DNA from: Ureibacillus aquaedulcis
GTDB taxonomy: Bacteria; Bacillota; Bacilli; Bacillales_A; Planococcaceae
Direction of reading: 5' to 3'
Length of the DNA: 64,000 bases
NCBI RefSeq assembly: GCF_030418165.1
Contig: NZ_JAUHTQ010000005.1
Coordinates: 124,001-188,000 of the forward strand
Within the stretch, counting starts at the first letter, position 1. The number at the start of each line of letters is the position of its first letter. The position numbers and the translations under genes were made by a program. The notes under the pieces are model-generated. The model made no database searches, had not been told where the DNA came from, and saw nothing but the letters and a program-made list of their open reading frames with translations. Below are positions 36,415 through 46,206 of this stretch, piece after piece.

Positions 36415-36462
36415 AAAACCCCGAATTGCCACTTTTTAAAAAGTGGCAAAACTCGGGGTTTT
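36415..36462 (-). terminator. Terminator of the Asn-rich gene
   Basis: AAAACCCCGA pairs with TCGGGGTTTT and, inside, TGCCACTTTT with AAAAGTGGCA; a long T-run follows on the minus strand. Confidence 0.85.
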
Positions 36463-36510
36463 GTATAGACTGTTCAAAGACATATCTATACTCAGTGTGA
36501 GAGTAATTAC

Positions 36511-36693
36511 TTAGCGATTCTCACTGTTGTTGTTATTGTTGTTATTGTTTCTGTTGTTGTTGTTGTTGTTGTTGTTATTATTGCGGTCAAAGTTCAATTC
36601 TTCTGCAAACTCCGCACGGTTGTTGCGGTTTTCAGCATCATTGTTTTGACGGTTGTTGCGTTGGTTGTTGTTGTTGTTGTTGTTTTGTGCCAT
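36511..36693 (-). CDS. Asn-rich small protein, candidate gamma-type spore protein
   Basis: A 60-residue product, MAQNNNN..., is more than half asparagine, with a single ordered-looking island NRAEFAEELNFDR near the middle. That island resembles the GPR-cleaved TEFASE motif of gamma-type SASPs (SspE), which are also Asn/Gln-rich storage proteins. ATG 36693 follows GGAGGTGA closely, the same ribosome site as the SASP genes, and a perfect SigG promoter lies at 36714-36742. These together support a forespore storage protein; the sequence alone is too simple to prove homology. It lies between tyrS and the FAD enzyme with its own terminator. Confidence 0.7.
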   Translation of the reverse strand: MAQNNNNNNNQRNNRQNNDAENRNNRAEFAEELNFDRNNNNNNNNNNRNNNNNNNNSENR

Positions 36694-36713
36694 GTCTCTC
36701 ACCTCCACCATAT

Positions 36714-36742
36714 TAATATGAGCGAAAAATTTTTTTTCATTC
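36714..36742 (-). promoter_or_regulatory. SigG promoter of the Asn-rich gene
   Basis: GAATG (36738-36742) and CATATTA (36714-36720) are 17 bases apart on the minus strand, a perfect match to gHATR-N17/18-CATWHTA. Confidence 0.7.
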
Positions 36743-36752
36743 TAAAAAAAAG

Positions 36753-36789
36753 CAAAAAAATGTCCTAGCTCAACTTCGGAACTAGGACA
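36753..36789 (-). terminator. Terminator of tyrS
   Basis: TGTCCTAG and CTAGGACA form a stem with a 13-base loop, followed by seven T on the minus strand, eight bases after the tyrS stop. Confidence 0.85.
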
Positions 36790-36796
36790 CTTTCAT

Positions 36797-38068
<1,272 letters not shown>

Positions 38069-38160
38069 TTATCCTCCATTCTTCCTCTTTGCATTATTTA
38101 TAATTAATAATTAAAATAAACCAGGAATTCAAACTAACTTACAAGCATTCATACATAAAC

Positions 38161-38408
38161 AAAAAAGTCCCAGCATGCAGATACAATGCATGCTGGGACG
38201 TCAATTAGCAAATTTAACGCGGTACCACCCGGCTTGAAGAAGTCATCATAGCACCTCTTCCTCTTTAGAACGTTTTAACGCAACGCAGTCGTCCAGGCTC
38301 CAAGAACGTAATTCGTGTTTCCACTATGTCTAGCTCCCACCAACCGCTAGCTCTCTGAATCAGGGAATGAAAACACTACTTCAATCTTATCATCACTTGA
38401 AAAGTATA
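38161..38408 (-). promoter_or_regulatory. T-box riboswitch (Tyr) of tyrS
   Basis: The T-box sequence GGGTGGTACCGCG lies at 38218-38230 on the minus strand. Upstream, stem I features (AGAGAG, GGTTGGTGGGAG) are present, and the specifier region reads GAATTACGTT, containing the tyrosine codon TAC. Downstream is a 13-bp terminator (GTCCCAGCATGCA at 38167-38179 and its complement at 38187-38199) followed by six T. Uncharged tRNA-Tyr would favour antitermination and tyrS expression. Confidence 0.93.
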
Positions 38409-38414
38409 TTGATT

Positions 38415-38442
38415 ATTCTACTCGTTTTAAAATCAATGTCAA
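38415..38442 (-). promoter_or_regulatory. SigA promoter of tyrS
   Basis: TTGACA (38437-38442) and TAGAAT (38415-38420) on the minus strand are 16 bases apart, just upstream of the T-box leader. Confidence 0.7.
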
Positions 38443-38469
38443 TATCTATGTTCGCACTATAGTGAATTA

Positions 38470-38478
38470 TGCTATAAT
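38470..38478 (+). promoter_or_regulatory. Extended -10 promoter of the class A PBP gene
   Basis: TGCTATAAT is a perfect extended -10 element 27 bases before the GTG start; no strong -35 box is seen. It is back to back with the tyrS promoter. Confidence 0.55.
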
Positions 38479-38505
38479 AAACGAGATTTTAGGGGGTGAC
38501 GTTTC

Positions 38506-41500
38506 GTGAAAGAATGGATGAATCGTATAATCGAATATATTCGACAATTTAATGCGAAATTAGATAGATTAGCAACGTCAAAGCAAATGAGCAGAATAAG
38601 AATTACCGGTAGTGTGATATGGAATTTAATTCTTATATTCCTGATTTTCACCACTACAGCAGCCATTTTCATCGGCGGCCTGGGACTTGGTTATTTTGCA
38701 TCACTTGTCAAAGATGATCCACTCATGACAAAAGCAGAAATGCGAGATCAAATTTATAATTATGACGAGACAAGTGAAATCTATTTCGCTGGTGATATTT
38801 ATATAGGAAAGCTGCGAACTGATCTGGAAAGAAGGGAAACTTCTATTGCCAAAGTTTCTCCTACATTAATTAATGCTGTACTTGCAACAGAAGATGAGTA
38901 TTTCAATGAACATGATGGAATTGTTCCTAAGGCCGTTTTACGCGGACTTTTTCAGGACATTACAAACTCATCCACTCAAACAGGCGGTTCTACTTTAACC
39001 CAGCAATTAATTAAGAACCAGATATTGACGAACGAAGTTTCATATGAGCGAAAAGCTAGAGAAATACTGCTAGCCCTTCGTGTAGAGAAATTTATGACGA
39101 AGCAAGAAATTATTGAAGCTTATTTAAACATCATACCTTATGGTAGGAATGCATCCGGAAAAAACATTGCCGGTGTAGAAACCGCAGCACAAGGGATATT
39201 TGGAATTTCAGCATCCGAATTAAACCTGGCACAAGCTGCCTATATTGCCGGTATTCCACAAGCACCATTTGCACATACACCGTTTACCAATAAAGGTGAG
39301 ATAAAGGATGCTGAAGGTTTAAAACCTGGGATTGAGCGTATGGAAACGGTTCTTAAGCGAATGCTGGCTGTTGGTTATATTACTCAGCCAGAGTACGAGC
39401 AGGCTGTGAAATATGATATTACGAAAGATTTCCGCGAGCCAGAACCAGAAGCTACAGATAACTATCCATGGCTTACATATGAACTAGAAGATCGAGCAAA
39501 AGAAATTATCGCACGAGTATTGGCAGAAAAAGATGGAATCGATCCTAAACGTTTAGATGAAGAAGAAAACCTGGAAGAAAAATATATGATTCTCGCCGAC
39601 CGCGATGTACGATCCGGGGGTTATAGAATCTATTCAACAATTGATAAAGGAATGTATGACGCAATGCAGGAAGCTGCACAAAACTTCCAAGGCTATGGTC
39701 ATACCTTTACAAAAACCGAAATCGATGAAGAAACCGGCGAAGAGATTGTCACTGAAGAACCAGTTCAAGTTGGCAGTATTGCCATTGAAAATAATACAGG
39801 TAGAATTCTAAGCTTTGTCGGTGGCCGGAAATTTGACTTAGAGCAACAATTCAACTATGCAACACGCGCGTTTCGTCCTAATGGATCAACAATGAAACCA
39901 CTATTAGTATATGCACCGGCAATTGAGTATGGTGTGATTGGTGCCGGTAGTCCTGTAGTAGATGTGAAATTTACTCGGGGCTTCGATGGATATAGCCCAA
40001 CGAACTATCTTGAAAATCAAGAATTGGGTATCATTCCAGCCCGTGAAGCATTAGCTAAATCTCAAAACCTGCCAGCATTACGATTATATGATTCAATTTT
40101 AGATAAAAAACCGGCTGGATACCTAGAAAAGATGGGATTCTCACAAGTTACGCCTGGTGACTATGAAAACTTATCGGCTGCTATAGGTGGTCTAACTTAC
40201 GGTACAACAGTGGAAGAAAATACAAATGCATTTACAACCTTTGCAAATGGTGGTCAGTTCATCGATGCCTATATGATTGACCGTATTGAAGACTTGGATG
40301 GCAATATTATTTATAAGCATGAAGTCGAACCTGTCAAAGTATTTTCACCTGAAACATCTTATATGGTCACAGATATGTTAAGAGATGTTCTAGATCAAGG
40401 TACAGCAACTAGAGCAAACAGTGCATTGAAATTTTCATCCGATTTTGCTGCAAAAACAGGAACTACTAATGATTTCAAGGATGTCTGGTTAGTTGGATAC
40501 AACCCTAATATTTCACTGGGTGTCTGGTTAGGATATGAAAATAATAAGTCACTTGCCCAATTCAACAATACGTATGGACAGCCAAGTACACGAGTGAACT
40601 TATTGTGGGCAAGTTTAATGAACTCCCTATATGATGTAAATCCAGAATTAGTCGACCCTGCCGGACAATTTGAACGACCTGCGAATGTTGTTAACGCATC
40701 ATTTTGCGGTATTTCGGGAGATGCTCCTTCAACGGCATGTTCACAGGCTGGTTTGGTTCGTTCAGATTTATTTAACCGAAATGTCTTCTTGCCAAGTAAA
40801 GTGGACTCAAGTTTAAATGCCTCCACATCTGTAATGATTGATGGAAAAGCATATATTGCATTAGATTCGACACCAAGAGAATTTGTTATTACAGGCGGTT
40901 CAGGAATTAATGCTGAATTTGCCAGTCGAATCCTTGGTCGTCTTGGTGGAGATCCTTCGAAATTATGGCCCGGTGGAACAAGTAATGTTGTATCCTCTGC
41001 CAAGTTCAATGCAGATGGAAGCCCTCCACAGGCAGTAACAGCTTCACACCAAGGAAATGCAATGACTTGGTCTAAATCAGCTTCAAACGATGTGATTGGT
41101 TATCGAGTCTACGATATAACAAATGGTAGTCGTACCCTTGTATCCACATTAAGGGATGGAAGCGGCCGTCAATCTACTATTACAAGTGGGAGATCCTACA
41201 TTGTTGTAGCTGTTGACATAACTGGACGAGAGTCTGCCAACTCAAATACGATTACAACAGCAGTTGAAACACCAACAGAACCTGTACAACCTCCGGAAAA
41301 TAATAACGCTGACCCTAACAATGGGAACGGTGAAACGGATGGTGGTTCCGACGATGGTTCAAACGGCGAAGGTAATTCCAGCGAGGATGGCAATGACAAC
41401 CCGAACGGTAATGATGAGGGTAGCGGCAATAATGGCAATGGCAATGGCAATGGAAATGATAACGAGAATAATAACGGTGGTGAAAATGGTAATAATCCTG

Positions 41501-41547
41501 GGAATGGAGCAGGGCAAACTCCACCAACAGATGAGACAGATCAATAA
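38506..41547 (+). CDS. Class A penicillin-binding protein (PBP1A family)
   Basis: A bifunctional peptidoglycan synthase. A short cytoplasmic part and one membrane span (VIWNLILIFLIFTTTAAIFI, about 43-62) precede a GT51 glycosyltransferase (ATEDEYFNEHDGIVPKA with the catalytic Glu; GGSTLTQQLIKNQ) and a transpeptidase with SxxK in RPNGSTMKPLL, KSQN and KTGTTNDFKDVWLVGY. A fibronectin-like module follows near residue 840, then a low-complexity Asn/Gly/Asp tail of about 90 residues, likely a wall-spanning linker. The start is GTG, six bases after AGGGGGTGA. 1013 residues is long for PBP1A because of the tail. Confidence 0.93.
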   Translation: MKEWMNRIIEYIRQFNAKLDRLATSKQMSRIRITGSVIWNLILIFLIFTTTAAIFIGGLGLGYFASLVKDDPLMTKAEMRDQIYNYDETSEIYFAGDIYIGKLRTDLERRETSIAKVSPTLINAVLATEDEYFNEHDGIVPKAVLRGLFQDITNSSTQTGGSTLTQQLIKNQILTNEVSYERKAREILLALRVEKFMTKQEIIEAYLNIIPYGRNASGKNIAGVETAAQGIFGISASELNLAQAAYIAGIPQAPFAHTPFTNKGEIKDAEGLKPGIERMETVLKRMLAVGYITQPEYEQAVKYDITKDFREPEPEATDNYPWLTYELEDRAKEIIARVLAEKDGIDPKRLDEEENLEEKYMILADRDVRSGGYRIYSTIDKGMYDAMQEAAQNFQGYGHTFTKTEIDEETGEEIVTEEPVQVGSIAIENNTGRILSFVGGRKFDLEQQFNYATRAFRPNGSTMKPLLVYAPAIEYGVIGAGSPVVDVKFTRGFDGYSPTNYLENQELGIIPAREALAKSQNLPALRLYDSILDKKPAGYLEKMGFSQVTPGDYENLSAAIGGLTYGTTVEENTNAFTTFANGGQFIDAYMIDRIEDLDGNIIYKHEVEPVKVFSPETSYMVTDMLRDVLDQGTATRANSALKFSSDFAAKTGTTNDFKDVWLVGYNPNISLGVWLGYENNKSLAQFNNTYGQPSTRVNLLWASLMNSLYDVNPELVDPAGQFERPANVVNASFCGISGDAPSTACSQAGLVRSDLFNRNVFLPSKVDSSLNASTSVMIDGKAYIALDSTPREFVITGGSGINAEFASRILGRLGGDPSKLWPGGTSNVVSSAKFNADGSPPQAVTASHQGNAMTWSKSASNDVIGYRVYDITNGSRTLVSTLRDGSGRQSTITSGRSYIVVAVDITGRESANSNTITTAVETPTEPVQPPENNNADPNNGNGETDGGSDDGSNGEGNSSEDGNDNPNGNDEGSGNNGNGNGNGNDNENNNGGENGNNPGNGAGQTPPTDETDQ

Positions 41548-41610
41548 TAAACCGGGTTTATCTTCAAATCTTTACTAAAGTTAAGCTACAGCCTTCATAA
41601 TTAGAGAATC

Positions 41611-41648
41611 AAAAAAGCTCAGTCTCACTTAAGAGACTGGGCTTTTTT
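41611..41648. terminator. Bidirectional terminator of the PBP gene and argCJBD
   Basis: AAAAAAGCTCAGTCTC pairs with GAGACTGGGCTTTTTT over six bases. The last codons of argD lie within its right arm. Confidence 0.85.
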
Positions 41649-42780
41649 CCTCTACTAAAATCTTTTTCAGAATTTCAATAGCACTATCGATTTCTTCAGT
41701 TGTTACCGTCAATGGTGGTAGAAGTCGCAGCACTTGTGGACCTGCTGCAACAAGCAGTAAGCCCTCTTGCTCTGCTTTTTCAACTAAAGTTGCAACTTCT
41801 TTTCCACAATCCAGGCCTATTAGCAACCCTCTACCGCGTATTTCAAATTGTTCCTGAGGTAGTGCTTCTTTTAGTTTACAGATTAGATACTGGGATTTTT
41901 CTTGCACTTCGTCCAGGAACGATGAATCAAATACATGATCGATAACCGTTTGGGCCACAGCTACGCCTAATGGGTTTCCTCCATATGTTGTTCCATGTGA
42001 ACCTGGGCCAAAGGTTTCATATAATTCCGCTGTACCCAGAATTCCACCAATCGGGAATCCACCACCCAAACCTTTTGCCATGGATACTATATGAGGTTTT
42101 AAGGGTGTTTGTTCGAATGCAAAACGTGTACCCGTGCGGCCTATACCTGTTTGAACTTCATCCACAATAAGCAATACATCACTATTTTCACATATTTCAT
42201 TAATTACCTGTGCAAATTCTTCCGTTACCTCGATAATACCGCCTTCTCCTTGAATAACTTCAAGCATGATGGCAGCCACAGTATCATCTACTGTCTCCTT
42301 AAGCGCTTCTACATCATTAAAAGGAAGATACGTAAACCGATCGACTAACGGTCCAAAACCTTTTTGAATTTTCTCTTGTCCCGTGGCAGACATTGCACCG
42401 AAAGTCCGGCCATGGAATGAATTTTCAAATGTTATAATATGATGTTTCCCTGTATGTTTTCTGGCTAATTTAATTGCTGCTTCATTTGCTTCTGCTCCAC
42501 TATTGCAAAATAATGCATGGGCTAGATGATTATCCTCTACCAGACTTTCCGCTAAAGCAACTTGACCTGGACTCTCAAACAAATTACTGATATGCCAGAT
42601 CTTTTCGCTTTGTTCCTGTATTGTTTTTACTAATGCCGGATGCGCATGACCTAAACAACAAACCGCAATTCCACTTGTAAAATCGAGATATTGTTTTCCA
42701 TTCGCATCTTTTACAATGGTTCCTTTTCCTTCAACTATACTAACTGGTCTTCTAGAATAGTTATTAAATAAAGCAGTCAT
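41629..42780 (-). CDS. argD: Acetylornithine aminotransferase
   Basis: ArgD converts N-acetylglutamate 5-semialdehyde to N2-acetylornithine in arginine synthesis. It is a class III PLP aminotransferase with 383 residues. The N-terminal LDFTSGIAVCCLGHAHPALV, NSGAEANEAAIKLARKHTGK, LIVDEVQTGIGRTG and PLP-lysine motif SMAKGLGGGFPIGG are all visible. ATG 42780 follows AAGGGG by eight bases. It is the last gene of argCJBD, and its stop codon is inside the stem of the shared terminator. carAB and argF, which follow in B. subtilis, are not present here. Confidence 0.95.
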   Translation of the reverse strand: MTALFNNYSRRPVSIVEGKGTIVKDANGKQYLDFTSGIAVCCLGHAHPALVKTIQEQSEKIWHISNLFESPGQVALAESLVEDNHLAHALFCNSGAEANEAAIKLARKHTGKHHIITFENSFHGRTFGAMSATGQEKIQKGFGPLVDRFTYLPFNDVEALKETVDDTVAAIMLEVIQGEGGIIEVTEEFAQVINEICENSDVLLIVDEVQTGIGRTGTRFAFEQTPLKPHIVSMAKGLGGGFPIGGILGTAELYETFGPGSHGTTYGGNPLGVAVAQTVIDHVFDSSFLDEVQEKSQYLICKLKEALPQEQFEIRGRGLLIGLDCGKEVATLVEKAEQEGLLLVAAGPQVLRLLPPLTVTTEEIDSAIEILKKILVEEKSPVS

Positions 42781-42819
42781 TTAATCAGCCCCTTTTCTTT
42801 TTTTAGGAACGCAATTCCC

Positions 42820-43611
42820 TTACAGTCTTGCCATCTTCTCACTAAAAGAAGGTACAATGACTGTTCCTGTTAATTGATCATCAACAATTTGTACTGACGG
42901 CACACCAGCTTCTAACACCTGAATTGCCCCTTTTACCTTTGGTATCATGCCACCATAAATATACCCGTCATCAATCCATTGGTCGATTAAGCTTGGAGTT
43001 GCTTCTTCTTGGTATTCTCCTTCGATACGAATGCCAGTAACATCTGTTACGAGCAATAAGCTTTCCGCCTCTATCGCCAGTGCCACTTCACTAGCAACCG
43101 TGTCTCCGTTGATATTAAGTGCTTGGCCGTTTGCAAATGCTCCAACGCAGGCAATTACAGGAACAATGTGATTGTTGCACAAAGTATTGATCAGCTCTGT
43201 ATTCACTCGAGTTACTTTTCCTACAAAACCATAAGTTTCTTGCTCTAAAAACTCGCTTTGCAGTAGTTGGCCATCAAAGCCATTCAATCCTACTGCCAAG
43301 ATTCCTGCTTCATTTAACTCGCTCACCAAAGCTGGATTTACTTTCCCTATTAATGTTGATTGGACAATGTTGATCGCTTTTTCGCTTGTTACGCGGATTC
43401 CATTAAGAACAGATGAACTTACATTTTGTTTTTCTAGTTCCCTATTAATTGCAGGACCACCACCATGGGTGATAATAATGTCATAACCTTCTTGCTGGAG
43501 ATTTTTGAAATTGGAAAAGAAGGCTTTATTTAAGCCTTCCAATGTACTACCGCCAAGTTTAATGACGATTTTTTTACGAACGGTAGGAAGCATTGATTTG
43601 AACGTAGTCAT
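42820..43611 (-). CDS. argB: Acetylglutamate kinase
   Basis: ArgB phosphorylates N-acetylglutamate in the arginine pathway. It is an amino-acid kinase fold protein with KIVIKLGGSTLEG, IITHGGGPAINRELEKQ, the NINGDTVASEVALAIEA region and a C-terminal GGMIPKVKGAIQVLEAG. ATG 43611 lies 38 bases inside the end of argJ; a second ATG at 43593 is also possible. Neither has a clear ribosome site, so translation is probably coupled to argJ. Its length (263) is normal for Firmicutes. Confidence 0.94.
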   Translation of the reverse strand: MTTFKSMLPTVRKKIVIKLGGSTLEGLNKAFFSNFKNLQQEGYDIIITHGGGPAINRELEKQNVSSSVLNGIRVTSEKAINIVQSTLIGKVNPALVSELNEAGILAVGLNGFDGQLLQSEFLEQETYGFVGKVTRVNTELINTLCNNHIVPVIACVGAFANGQALNINGDTVASEVALAIEAESLLLVTDVTGIRIEGEYQEEATPSLIDQWIDDGYIYGGMIPKVKGAIQVLEAGVPSVQIVDDQLTGTVIVPSFSEKMARL

Positions 43612-44797
43612 AAGTTAAATCGCACCCCCATGCCAAACCGTGTCCTTCACCTTGCCCTAATGACACGTAAATTTTCACTTCATTCGCTTTTAAAATTTTA
43701 ATTAATTCTTCTTCAGAAAAAGGTACTGGTTCCCCATTTTCCACCATTAATGCATTGCCGATCTTGATTGTAATCTTTTCTGGGTCAACCGTTGCACCAC
43801 TATATCCGACAGCTGCGATAATACGTCCCCAGTTTGCATCATTTCCGAAGACTGCGGTTTTGACTAAAGGTGAACCAACTACAGTTTTAGCAATTTTTCG
43901 CCCTTCTTCATCCGAGATAGCTCCGGTTACTTCTACTTCTATTAATTTTGTTGCGCCTTCTCCATCACGCGCAATTGCTTTTGCCAGATCTTCAGCTACC
44001 ACTTGCAATGTACTATAAAAATTATGCCAATCCGGATGTTGTGGAGTTAAAGAATCGTTTTGAGCCAACCCATTTGCCATAACGATTACAGTATCATTTG
44101 TAGATGTGTCGCCATCGACCGTTATAGCATTGAATGTCAAGTTTGTAATTTCTGAAAGAGCGGCTTGCAATACATCCGATTCAATATTGGCATCAGTAGT
44201 TATGAATCCAAGCATCGTTGCCATATTCGGTTCGATCATTCCAGAACCTTTCGCAGTACCGGATATTACCACTTCTTTGCCATCAATCAATGTACTATAA
44301 GTCGTATTTTTCATTACTGTATCCGTCGTTAAAATTGCTTGTGCAAAATCAATGCCATGCTCTAACGTGTTCCCTAGCTCCAACTCTTCAACACCAATTC
44401 GGATTGGCTCCATTTTCATAATTTCACCTATAACACCAGTTGATGCAACGCCGATAAGTGAAGGGTCGATTCCAAGTTTCAACGCTGCCAAGTTTTGCAT
44501 TTCATATGCATCTGCAATCCCCTGTTTACCAGTACAAGCATTGGCATTTCCCGAGTTTACGATTAATGCCTGCATTTTACCCGACTGGTAAACTACTTCT
44601 TTTGTAACTTTTAAAGGAGCAGCTTGAATAGCATTCGTAGTAAATACACCCGCAACACTTGCTGGAACTTCACTTACTAAAAGTGCTAAATCCTTTTTCT
44701 TATGCTTAATGCCGCAATGCATACCAGCAGCTGAAAATCCTTTAGGTGATACAATATTCTTGCTTGAAAGTTTTCTAACCTCATACAATGTATTCAA
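43574..44797 (-). CDS. argJ: Bifunctional ornithine acetyltransferase / N-acetylglutamate synthase
   Basis: ArgJ moves the acetyl group from acetylornithine to glutamate and can also use acetyl-CoA, closing the cyclic arginine pathway. It is made as a precursor that cleaves itself before a conserved threonine, seen in EPNMATMLGFITTDA (Thr about residue 192). GVFTTNAIQAAP, NSGNANACTGKQG and the C-terminal LTYDYVQINASYRS are typical. The start is TTG at 44797, seven bases after AAAGGGGGAG. It is 15 bases after argC and overlaps argB. Confidence 0.95.
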   Translation of the reverse strand: MNTLYEVRKLSSKNIVSPKGFSAAGMHCGIKHKKKDLALLVSEVPASVAGVFTTNAIQAAPLKVTKEVVYQSGKMQALIVNSGNANACTGKQGIADAYEMQNLAALKLGIDPSLIGVASTGVIGEIMKMEPIRIGVEELELGNTLEHGIDFAQAILTTDTVMKNTTYSTLIDGKEVVISGTAKGSGMIEPNMATMLGFITTDANIESDVLQAALSEITNLTFNAITVDGDTSTNDTVIVMANGLAQNDSLTPQHPDWHNFYSTLQVVAEDLAKAIARDGEGATKLIEVEVTGAISDEEGRKIAKTVVGSPLVKTAVFGNDANWGRIIAAVGYSGATVDPEKITIKIGNALMVENGEPVPFSEEELIKILKANEVKIYVSLGQGEGHGLAWGCDLTYDYVQINASYRS

Positions 44798-44812
44798 TAT
44801 TTTTCTCCCCCT

Positions 44813-45847
44813 TTAAATAAATAACGGAACTACATCCAGACCAAGCTTCTGTGGTAAATCCAACTGAACATTCATATTCTGGATTGCTTGCCCGGCAGCC
44901 CCTTTTACTAAATTGTCGATTACTCCAACAATCGTAGCCCTGTTCGTTCTTTCATCCAATTGCACAAATATATCGCAATAGTTCGAACCTTTTACACGGT
45001 TTGTTCCAATTGAAGAAACATCTTGTACCACTCGCACAAACGGGTGACTTTTATATGTTTCCAGCAGGCAATCATTTAACTGTTTATTTGTAACACCCGG
45101 GAATACTGGTGCATATGAAGTGGCCAATATTCCACGCGTCATCGGAACTAAGTGCGTGTTAAAAGTAATGGTTGTTTCAAAATCTGCAAACATTGCAATA
45201 GCCTGTTCAATTTCTGGAATATGCTGATGTTTGTTTACTTTATATATAGAAAAGTTTTCATTCATTTCACTATAATGCGTTATTTGGGAAGGCTTATTTC
45301 CTGCACCAGACACACCACTTTTGGCATCAACTACCAAATATTCGGGATCGATTAATCGCTCTTTTATTAAAGGCAGTACTGAAAGTAAAACAGCGGTTGG
45401 GTAACAACCTGGATTGGCTATTAAACTAGCGGATTTTATGTTTTCTTCATTCCACTCAGTTAATCCATAAACACTTTTCTTAACAATCGATTCCGGTGCT
45501 GGTGCTTTAGCGTACCACTTTTCATAAGCCCCTAAATCTTTTAGGCGATAGTCACCTGAAAGGTCTATGAGCTTAGGGCCAATATCGACTAATGGTGGCA
45601 ACAATTTGCTTGTTACCCCAGAAGGAGTACTTGTAAATACCACATCAAAGCCAGCCAGAGACTCGGCTTCAATCTTTTGTAACGGTGTATCGTGAATCGT
45701 TAACAAATGCCCAAATTTCGAAGAAAAAATTGTACCTTCTTCAGAAGAAGTAAATAATTCTATCTTTTCGACTTCTGGATGATTGTGCAAGAAACGGATC
45801 AATTCCAACCCACCGTATCCTGTTGCCCCTATTATTCCAACCTTCAA
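44813..45847 (-). CDS. argC: N-acetyl-gamma-glutamyl-phosphate reductase
   Basis: ArgC reduces N-acetylglutamyl phosphate to the semialdehyde with NADPH. The Rossmann start VGIIGATGYGGLELIRF and catalytic cysteine in IANPGCYPTAVLLS are present; the C-terminal half has the dimerisation domain (HLVPMTRGILATSY). The frame is open to a GTG at 45856, but the ribosome site AGGGGTG overlaps that codon and is well placed for TTG 45847 (MKVGIIG), which is also where homologues start, giving about 345 residues. It is the first gene of argCJBD with a strong promoter and an ARG-box-like site. Confidence 0.94.
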   Translation of the reverse strand: MKVGIIGATGYGGLELIRFLHNHPEVEKIELFTSSEEGTIFSSKFGHLLTIHDTPLQKIEAESLAGFDVVFTSTPSGVTSKLLPPLVDIGPKLIDLSGDYRLKDLGAYEKWYAKAPAPESIVKKSVYGLTEWNEENIKSASLIANPGCYPTAVLLSVLPLIKERLIDPEYLVVDAKSGVSGAGNKPSQITHYSEMNENFSIYKVNKHQHIPEIEQAIAMFADFETTITFNTHLVPMTRGILATSYAPVFPGVTNKQLNDCLLETYKSHPFVRVVQDVSSIGTNRVKGSNYCDIFVQLDERTNRATIVGVIDNLVKGAAGQAIQNMNVQLDLPQKLGLDVVPLFI

Positions 45848-45957
45848 TTCATTCACCCCTAAATTTGAAATCCTGCTTGCGTCAAAATTTTGTGAGTTAA
45901 TCTATTAATTTATTAAGATTTTCCCTTTTCTTGTTCTTAATCTGTCATAATAACGTT

Positions 45958-45986
45958 AGTATAAGTCTGCATAAATATTTAGTCAA
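45958..45986 (-). promoter_or_regulatory. SigA promoter of argCJBD
   Basis: TTGACT (45981-45986) and TATACT (45958-45963) on the minus strand are exactly 17 bases apart, about 110 bases before argC. Confidence 0.78.
45968..45981. promoter_or_regulatory. ARG-box-like operator
   Basis: TGCATAAATATTTA matches TGAATAATTATTCA at 11 of 14 positions and fills the spacer of the argC promoter, an ideal place for repression by the arginine repressor AhrC/ArgR. Visual match only. Confidence 0.5.
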
Positions 45987-46028
45987 CTGTATTTTTATAT
46001 ATTTTCTAAATTTTTAAACGCATAAGAA

Positions 46029-46065
46029 AAGGGTACTCTATCATATTTTAAATCAGAGTACCCTT
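46029..46065 (-). terminator. Terminator of acsA
   Basis: AAGGGTACTCT and AGAGTACCCTT form a perfect 11-bp stem followed by TTCTT on the minus strand. It lies about 140 bases after the acsA stop; nothing else is seen in the 359-base gap apart from the argC promoter. Confidence 0.75.
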
Positions 46066-46206
46066 AAAACAAATTGTATAAATATTAATCTTTTATTAAA
46101 TATTTGTTAATAATTACCAAACCATAATTATAGAATAACTTTATTATCACCTAAAAGGACTATACCTCCATCTTTAAGTGATTGCTTTTTTACCGCTCTA
46201 AAAAAA

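Noticed and set aside
36520-36690. GTT trinucleotide microsatellite
   Set aside because: It is the antisense of asparagine codons in a real small gene with start, SigG promoter and terminator.
40395-41009. 204-codon minus-strand open frame
   Set aside because: Antisense to the transpeptidase part of the class A PBP; no ribosome site and no recognisable motif.
41290-41530. Tandem DNA repeat at the end of the PBP gene
   Set aside because: It is codon-level low complexity (Asn/Gly/Asp) of a protein tail, in frame throughout, with no regular unit.
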